From DASYAE01 sp036501535 (GTDB lineage: Bacteria > Actinomycetota > Actinomycetes > Streptomycetales > Catenulisporaceae), in assembly GCA_036501535.1 (NCBI GenBank), contig DASYAE010000112.1:1-27905 (forward strand): 27,905 bases of DNA, written 5' to 3'. Shown piece after piece: positions 23,551 through 27,905 of the stretch (position 1 is the stretch's first letter; each line of letters begins with the position of its first letter). Below the pieces are notes generated by a model that saw only the letters and a list, made by a program, of their open reading frames with translations, made no database searches and was not told the origin of the DNA. Position numbers and translations under genes: made by a program.

Positions 23551-24327
23551 ATGGAGAGTCAGGCCATTGTCAGGCGAGGCTTTTCGTGCGACGTCAGGAC
23601 GCCGGGCGCGGTCCGCCGGTTCGTCGACGAGGCCTTGGTCCGGTGGGACCTGGGCGAGCTGGCCGAGGAGGCCGCCCTCCTGGTCAGCGAGCTGGCGACC
23701 AACGCCGTCAACCACGCCGGCACCGGCATCGAGGTGGTGATCCGCTGTCACGAGGCTTGCGCCGGCGCGGATGACGGCGAGCAGACGGTGCAGGTCGCGG
23801 TCCGCGACCGCCGGCCCGACCTCCCCGTCGTCGTGCCCCGGTCGCCCGGCGAGCCAGCCGCTCCGGACGAAGGGCCCAAAGACCGGCCCGATGACGAACC
23901 GCAGCCCCGCGAGCGCGGGCTCCTGCTGGTCGGCGCGCTCGCCCGCTCCTGGGGCGTGACCTTTGAGAAGGACGCGAAATGCGTCTGGTTCCGGCTGCTG
24001 TGCCCGCGCCCGTACGCGCCGGCCGCACCCGACCTCGGGTCCGGGGCCGCCGCGCGCCGCCTGCTCGGCGCCGCCGGCCGGCCGCAGCCGGCGGAGCTCG
24101 AGCGCCAGCGGCGCGGATGGCTGGCCTTCCTCGCCGAGGCGAGCGAGCTGCTGACCGGCCTGACCGACGAGGACCAGGTCGCCGCGCTCGCCGCGCAGCT
24201 GCTCGTGCCGCGGATCGCGACCTGGGCGGCGGTGTACGTCAATGAGCACGACGGCGCCCGGCTCGCGCACTGCTGGCACGAGGACGAGGCCCGGTTCACC
24301 CGCTGCGCCGGGAGCTGCGCCGGATGA
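23551..24327 (+). CDS. RsbW-like ATPase plus partial GAF domain (OsaC-like, N-terminal half)
   Basis: 258 aa from ATG 23551, with GGGAG 6 nt upstream. Residues about 10-150 form a GHKL/RsbW-type anti-sigma kinase domain: LLVSELATNAVNHAG is the N box, VQVAVRDRRPDLP the next motif, and RERGLLLVGALARSWG the G-box region, with an acidic Pro-rich insert between. Residues about 195-250 begin a GAF domain (LTDEDQVAALAAQLLVPRIATWAAVYV) that is cut off after WHEDEAR. The remaining codons of this frame are foreign to the domain and end at TGA 24325-24327, inside the ATGA overlap with the next ORF. Reading the adjacent frame from about 24292 restores VHPLRRELRRM and the rest of the GAF domain. The parental gene was therefore one RsbW-GAF-PP2C protein, and a one-base loss near CCGG (24291-24296) is the simplest explanation. 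Confidence 0.85.
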   Translation: MESQAIVRRGFSCDVRTPGAVRRFVDEALVRWDLGELAEEAALLVSELATNAVNHAGTGIEVVIRCHEACAGADDGEQTVQVAVRDRRPDLPVVVPRSPGEPAAPDEGPKDRPDDEPQPRERGLLLVGALARSWGVTFEKDAKCVWFRLLCPRPYAPAAPDLGSGAAARRLLGAAGRPQPAELERQRRGWLAFLAEASELLTGLTDEDQVAALAAQLLVPRIATWAAVYVNEHDGARLAHCWHEDEARFTRCAGSCAG

Positions 24328-25388
24328 CCAGCCCACAGACCGAGTCGGTCCGCTGGGCCTGGCCGCCCGGCCTCGACGGGGGCGTTCGCGGACAGGCGGT
24401 CTGCGCGTTCCCGATCGAGGTCGACTCCACCGTCTACGGCACCCTGGTGGTGGCCCGGCTCGGGGCCGTGCTCCTGCCCTCCGAGCTGGTGGGCCTCGTG
24501 CGGGACCTGTGCCGCAGGGTCGGCCTGGCCCTGCACACGGCGCGGCAGTACACGAAGATCGAGCAGATCTCCAGCCTGCTCCAGCGCAGCCTCAAACCCC
24601 TGACGCAGTGCCGGGTCCCCGGCATCGAGTGCTCGGTGGTCTACGAGCCGGTCGGCGAGGGGGTGGAGGCCGGCGGCGACTTCTACGACGTCTTCGAGTC
24701 CGGGCCGCAGCGCTGGTCCTTCGTGCTCGGCGACGTCTGCGGCGCCGGCCCGGAGGCCGCGGCGGCCACCGCCCTGGCCCGGCACGCGGTGCGCCTCTTC
24801 GCCCGGGAGGGCTGCGGCCCGGCCGAGGTGCTCGAGCGGCTCAACCGGGCGATCGTGGCCGAGGGCGACGACGGCAGGCTCACCAGCCTGGTCCACGGGC
24901 AGCTCAGCACCCTGCCGGACGGCGGCTCGCGGTGCGAGATCTGCTGCGCGGGCCACGTGCTGCCGCTGGTGCTCGACCCGTCCGGCCGGATCGACTCCCC
25001 GCTCAGCCCACAGCTGCTGCTCGGCGTGCTCGACGAGCCGGGCTACTTCACCGAGTCCATCGCCCTGGCCCCGGGGCAGTCGCTCATCTGCGTGACCGAC
25101 GGCGTGACCGAGCACCGCCGCGAAGGCCGCCTGCTCGACGACGACGACGGCCTGGTCAGGATGCTGTCGGGCTGCCGCCGTCGGACCGCGGCCGGGATCG
25201 CCGAGTACATCAGGCTGGCGCTGGCCGAGTTCTCCGCGGCCCCGAAGCAGGACGACGGGTCGATCCTCGTGATGACCGCCACCGGCGTCGCCACCACCAC
25301 CGCGAGCGCCGCCGCGACCGATGCGGGTGCGGGTGCGGGCTCTGCGACGCAGGCCGAGCTCGCGGGGCCGCACCGGCCCGGGCGCTGA
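24324..25388 (+). CDS. GAF remnant plus SpoIIE/PP2C phosphatase (OsaC-like, C-terminal half)
   Basis: 354 codons from ATG 24324, which overlaps the previous stop as ATGA. Residues about 15-75 are the second half of a GAF domain (QAVCAFPIEVDSTVYGTLVVARLG). Residues about 100-325 are a SpoIIE-type PP2C phosphatase with metal ligands in GGDFYD (Asp119, Asp122), GDVCG (Asp137), VTDGVTEHR and KQDDGSILVM, so the active site is complete. It ends in an Ala/Thr/Gly-rich tail. Known of the family: such phosphatases dephosphorylate anti-anti-sigma factors, and S. coelicolor OsaC modulates sigma-B after osmotic stress. Whether the half-protein is made depends on ribosomes re-starting at ATGA; no strong ribosome-binding site precedes this ATG. 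Confidence 0.85.
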   Translation: MTSPQTESVRWAWPPGLDGGVRGQAVCAFPIEVDSTVYGTLVVARLGAVLLPSELVGLVRDLCRRVGLALHTARQYTKIEQISSLLQRSLKPLTQCRVPGIECSVVYEPVGEGVEAGGDFYDVFESGPQRWSFVLGDVCGAGPEAAAATALARHAVRLFAREGCGPAEVLERLNRAIVAEGDDGRLTSLVHGQLSTLPDGGSRCEICCAGHVLPLVLDPSGRIDSPLSPQLLLGVLDEPGYFTESIALAPGQSLICVTDGVTEHRREGRLLDDDDGLVRMLSGCRRRTAAGIAEYIRLALAEFSAAPKQDDGSILVMTATGVATTTASAAATDAGAGAGSATQAELAGPHRPGR

Positions 25389-25411
25389 TATCAGGGCGCA
25401 GAGCTCAGAAC

Positions 25412-27046
25412 TCAGAGCATGGCGCCCGGCGGCTCGGCCACCTCGCCCGGCGTGATCGGCGTCTCGCCGGTCACATACGCGCTGTCCCGCAACGGCAGCT
25501 CCTTGACGAACCAGGTGCCGACAAAGGCCGCGATCCCGATCGGCACGCCGACCAGGAAGACCAGGTCCAGCGAGTCGTTGAACGCCAGGATGAAGCCGTG
25601 CCTGACCGGCTCCTGCAGCGCGTCGAGCGCGGCCGGGCTGGCGGTCACGTTCCCGCCCTTCACCTGGCTGATCGCCCCGGACGGCAGGTACTTCGGCAGG
25701 TCCGCGGCCAGTCGGCTGTCGAACACCGCGCCGAGCGCCGAGACGCCGAACGAGCCGCCGATGGTGCGGAAGAAGGTCGAGGAGGAGGTGGCCGTGCCCA
25801 GCTGCTCGCGCGGCACCGCGTTCTGCATCGCCACCACCAGGACCTGCATCACCAGCCCGATGCCGAGTCCGACCACGAACATGTAGAGCGAGGAGAGCGG
25901 CAGCCCGGTGTTCGGCCCCATCAGCGAGAGCAGATAGATGCCGACGGTCATAACCCCGGTGCCGACGATCGGGAAGACCTTGTAGCGCCCGGTGGTGGTC
26001 ACCATACGCCCGCTGAAGATGAAGGAGATCAGCATGCCGACGATCAGCGGCAGCAGCTGCAGGCCGGACCCGGTCGGGCTCGCGCCGTGCACCGTCTGCA
26101 GGTAGAGCGGGATGTAGATGGTCACCCCGAACATCACCGCGCCGATCATGAAGCCGATCACGTTGGTCACGGTGAACACCGAGTTGCGGAACAGCGAGAG
26201 CGGGATGACCGGCTCGGCCGCGCGCCGCTCCACGAGCACGAAGGAGACCAGCAGCACCGCCGCGCCGGCGCCGAGCCCGAGGATCTCCGGCGAGGTCCAG
26301 CCGTAGGTCGAGCCGCCCCAGGTGGTCAGCAGGATCATCGCGGTGACCGCGCAGCTGAGCAGCAGGGTGCCCGGGTAGTCGATCTTGTGGCTGGTGGTCT
26401 TGCGCGGCAGGTGCAGCACTGCGGCGATCACCGCAAGCGCCACTGCGCCGAGCGGCAGGTTGATGTAGAACACCCACCGCCAGGTCAGGTGCTGCGTGAA
26501 GAATCCGCCGGCCAAAGGCCCGATAACGGACGAGGCGCCGAACACGGCACCGAAGTACCCCATATACCGGCCGCGCTCGCGCGGGCTGACAACGTCCCCG
26601 ATGATCGCCTGTGCGCCGACCATCAGCCCGCCGGCGCCGACGCCCTGAACCGCGCGGAAGGCGATCAGCTCGCCCATGTTCTGGGACAGCCCGGAGAGCG
26701 CCGACCCGACCAGAAAGATGACGATCGAGGCCTGAAACAGCTTCTTGCGACCATACAGATCGCCCAGCTTGCCCCACAGCGGCGTGGATATCGTGGAGGT
26801 GAGCAGATATGCGGTGACCACCCAGGACAGATGGTTGAGCCCGTGCAGATCACCGGCGATGGTCGGCAGCGCGGTGGCCACGATGGTCTGGTCCAGCGCG
26901 GCCAGGAACATCCCCATCATCAGCGCGCCGAGAATAATCAGAATCCGGCGGTGCTCGGCCGCCGCAGCCGCCGCAGCAGCAGAATCCGAAGGCCCGGCAT
27001 CCTCCAGCTGCCTCAAGGCGCCACGATCTTCAGCGTTTCCAGGCAT
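25412..27046 (-). CDS. DHA2-family (EmrB/QacA) multidrug efflux MFS transporter
   Basis: 544-aa inner-membrane proton antiporter with about 14 membrane helices. A hydrophilic Ala-rich N terminus is followed by LIILGALMMGMFLAALDQTIVATALPTIAGDL (helix 1 with the conserved D and antiporter-family TALP). Motif A is GKLGDLYGRKKLF, and motif C is GASSVIGPLAGGFFTQHLTWRWVFYINLP, typical of 14-helix drug exporters. ATG 27046 has GGAGG 6 nt upstream; the adjacent ATG 27049 has too short a spacing. The start shares a base with the stop of the MarR gene (TGATG), so translation is coupled. Pairing with a MarR repressor suggests drug-inducible expression. The substrate cannot be told from sequence. The gene is convergent with the phosphatase gene, with only 23 nt between stops. 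Confidence 0.95.
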   Translation of the reverse strand: MPGNAEDRGALRQLEDAGPSDSAAAAAAAAEHRRILIILGALMMGMFLAALDQTIVATALPTIAGDLHGLNHLSWVVTAYLLTSTISTPLWGKLGDLYGRKKLFQASIVIFLVGSALSGLSQNMGELIAFRAVQGVGAGGLMVGAQAIIGDVVSPRERGRYMGYFGAVFGASSVIGPLAGGFFTQHLTWRWVFYINLPLGAVALAVIAAVLHLPRKTTSHKIDYPGTLLLSCAVTAMILLTTWGGSTYGWTSPEILGLGAGAAVLLVSFVLVERRAAEPVIPLSLFRNSVFTVTNVIGFMIGAVMFGVTIYIPLYLQTVHGASPTGSGLQLLPLIVGMLISFIFSGRMVTTTGRYKVFPIVGTGVMTVGIYLLSLMGPNTGLPLSSLYMFVVGLGIGLVMQVLVVAMQNAVPREQLGTATSSSTFFRTIGGSFGVSALGAVFDSRLAADLPKYLPSGAISQVKGGNVTASPAALDALQEPVRHGFILAFNDSLDLVFLVGVPIGIAAFVGTWFVKELPLRDSAYVTGETPITPGEVAEPPGAML

Positions 27047-27708
27047 CATGCCCCTCCAGGTCCAAGGTCGAGGTGTCGGTCCACGCCGTCGGCGAAGCGG
27101 TGCAGCGCGCGGGCGAAGCCGGCCCGCTCGGCCGGTGTCCAGTCGCCGAGCACCGAATCAAGCCAGGCCCGCCGCGCACGAAGCGTCGCGTCGATCGCAG
27201 CGTGCCCGGCAACACTCAGATCCAGCCGACAGGCCCGCCGGTCCTCGTCGTCTGCACTGCGCGACACCAGCCCGGCCCGCTCCAGCCGCGCCGCCGTCCG
27301 ACTGACCGCCGGCGCATCGACCCGCAGCCACTCGGCCAGGTCCGCGATCCGCAGGTGCCCCCCAGAGTGGTAGAGCACATACAACAACGCGATCCTGGCC
27401 CGATCGAGGTCCACGCCCGCCGTGACGAGCAGCGAGTCGTGCAGCCGCGACTGCTTGAGCACGGTCATCACCGCCTGCAACGCCGACGCGATCTCCTCGA
27501 TCGCCCCCGCGTCCGCAGCAGCATCGGTGCCGGTGCCAGTGCCGGTCTCCATGTCTGTGTCTGTTTCAATTTCAGTACCGGTGTCGGCATTGGCATCGGC
27601 ACCGGTACAGATATCGGCTGCATCATGTGCATGCGGCGTGCCGACTGGAGCGCCGCCCCGGGTCCCATCCCGCCGGTGCGGCGCCGTTGCGTTGCGCAGG
27701 TCCGCCAT
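27046..27708 (-). CDS. MarR-family regulator of the efflux pump
   Basis: 220-aa repressor. The C-terminal two thirds are a MarR winged helix: LKQSRLHDSLLVTAGVDLDRARIALLYVLYHSGG, then LRIADLAEWLRVDAPAVSRTAARLERAGLVSRSADDEDRRACRLDLSVAG with the wing. The first 70 residues are unusual: a His/Gly/Pro stretch then a Thr/Asp/Gly/Ala-rich low-complexity segment (about 30-68) encoded by less GC-rich DNA. ATG 27708 is chosen because the longer in-frame start at 27768 would put the operator and promoter inside the gene, and because a -10 lies 7 nt before 27708 with no ribosome-binding site, indicating a leaderless mRNA. It is the first gene of a two-gene operon with the DHA2 pump. Confidence 0.9.
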   Translation of the reverse strand: MADLRNATAPHRRDGTRGGAPVGTPHAHDAADICTGADANADTGTEIETDTDMETGTGTGTDAAADAGAIEEIASALQAVMTVLKQSRLHDSLLVTAGVDLDRARIALLYVLYHSGGHLRIADLAEWLRVDAPAVSRTAARLERAGLVSRSADDEDRRACRLDLSVAGHAAIDATLRARRAWLDSVLGDWTPAERAGFARALHRFADGVDRHLDLGPGGA

Positions 27709-27715
27709 GGGGGCC

Positions 27716-27744
27716 ACGCTAACAAGTTGCTTGCCGCAAGTAAA
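27716..27744 (-). promoter_or_regulatory. Promoter of the marR-efflux operon
   Basis: On the minus strand: -35 TTTACT (27744-27739), 17-bp spacer, -10 TAGCGT (27721-27716), then 7 nt to the ATG at 27708. The short distance implies a leaderless transcript. Confidence 0.5.
27727..27743. promoter_or_regulatory. MarR operator
   Basis: TTGCTTGCCGCAAGTAA is a 17-bp palindrome with a single mismatched pair around a central C. TTGC...GCAA-type sites are usual for MarR proteins. It overlaps the -35 and most of the spacer of the promoter, so autorepression is expected. Confidence 0.65.
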
Positions 27745-27820
27745 CACGTTATCCGGTAACCGAAGCACGCCAGGGCATGCGGACCATGGCGCGGGCGAGG
27801 ACAGCGATCACGGGCGAGCG

Positions 27821-27905
27821 GTGAGGATCAAGGCGAAGATCAACATCAAAGGCAGCGATGACTGGAAGATCAACGGCGTGCCTCCGGCGGGCCCTCCGCT
27901 GAGAT
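27821..27905 (+). CDS. Possible start of a gene running off the right edge
   Basis: From GTG 27821 the frame stays open to the window end and begins MRIKAKINIKGSDDWKINGV, an A-rich, Lys/Ile-rich opening unlike random GC-rich frames. No strong ribosome-binding site is seen and no family is recognised from 28 codons. Confidence 0.3.
   Translation, partial: MRIKAKINIKGSDDWKINGVPPAGPPLR

Noticed and set aside
25385..25394. CTGATATCAG palindrome at the end of the phosphatase gene
   Set aside because: Ten bases only, overlaps the stop codon, and is too short to be called a terminator.
23748..26777. 1009-codon minus-strand ORF covering the phosphatase and MFS region
   Set aside because: Long only because of high GC; it overlaps well-supported genes in other frames and contains no coherent domain.
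24242..27373. 1043-codon plus-strand ORF
   Set aside because: Shadow of the phosphatase and of the antisense of the MFS gene; composition is RGAH-rich throughout.

Overview
The window is very GC-rich, with strong third-position GC bias, many GTG starts and few but strong Shine-Dalgarno sites. Its gene content is typical of a filamentous high-GC actinomycete of the Streptomyces / Catenulispora / Actinospica kind: transmembrane Ser/Thr kinases, secreted glycosidases with ricin-type (CBM13) lectin modules, multi-HAMP hybrid kinases, a SpoIIE/RsbW-type phosphatase, and ROK, LacI, XRE and MarR regulators. The genus cannot be fixed from sequence reading alone.

Layout. (1) 1-3412: two Ser/Thr protein kinases placed tail to tail. 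The first is cut by the window edge; the second carries a septum-formation-like ectodomain. (2) 3515-5636: an FAD/NAD(P)H oxidoreductase divergent from an XRE/MmyB-type regulator whose promoter looks leaderless. (3) 5705-9135: a secreted GH30 enzyme (probable endo-beta-1,6-galactanase) with CBM13, divergent from a ROK regulator. (4) 9181-11550: a small accessory patch with a signal-less hypothetical protein, a 19-codon ORF with a strong ribosome-binding site, an orphan Phd/YefM antitoxin and a DUF899 thioredoxin-like protein. (5) 11661-20136: a LacI regulator divergent from an ABC sugar-import operon (two permeases and a binding lipoprotein), followed by an intracellular GH42 beta-galactosidase and a secreted GH43 exo-beta-1,3-galactanase with CBM13. 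(6) 20225-25388: a signalling locus with the gene order of Streptomyces coelicolor osaB-osaA<>osaC. The hybrid kinase (OsaA-like) has lost sequence between its HAMP and GAF modules and is out of frame. The RsbW-GAF-PP2C protein (OsaC-like) is split into two ORFs that overlap at ATGA. (7) 25412-27708: a MarR regulator translationally coupled to a DHA2-type drug efflux pump, then the possible start of another gene at the right edge.

How the genes work together. Regions 3 and 5 read as one nutritional system for type II arabinogalactan (plant arabinogalactan-protein). The secreted GH43 would trim the beta-1,3-galactan backbone and the secreted GH30 would cut beta-1,6-galactan side chains. The ABC importer, which has no ATPase of its own here, would take up the galacto-oligosaccharides, and cytoplasmic GH42 would split them. 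Two matching palindromes flank the lacI/ABC intergenic region as likely LacI operators. The GH43 gene has two TTA leucine codons in its signal peptide, a possible developmental (bldA) gate. This region is the best candidate for a coherent, little-described system; the damaged osa-like locus is the second point of interest.
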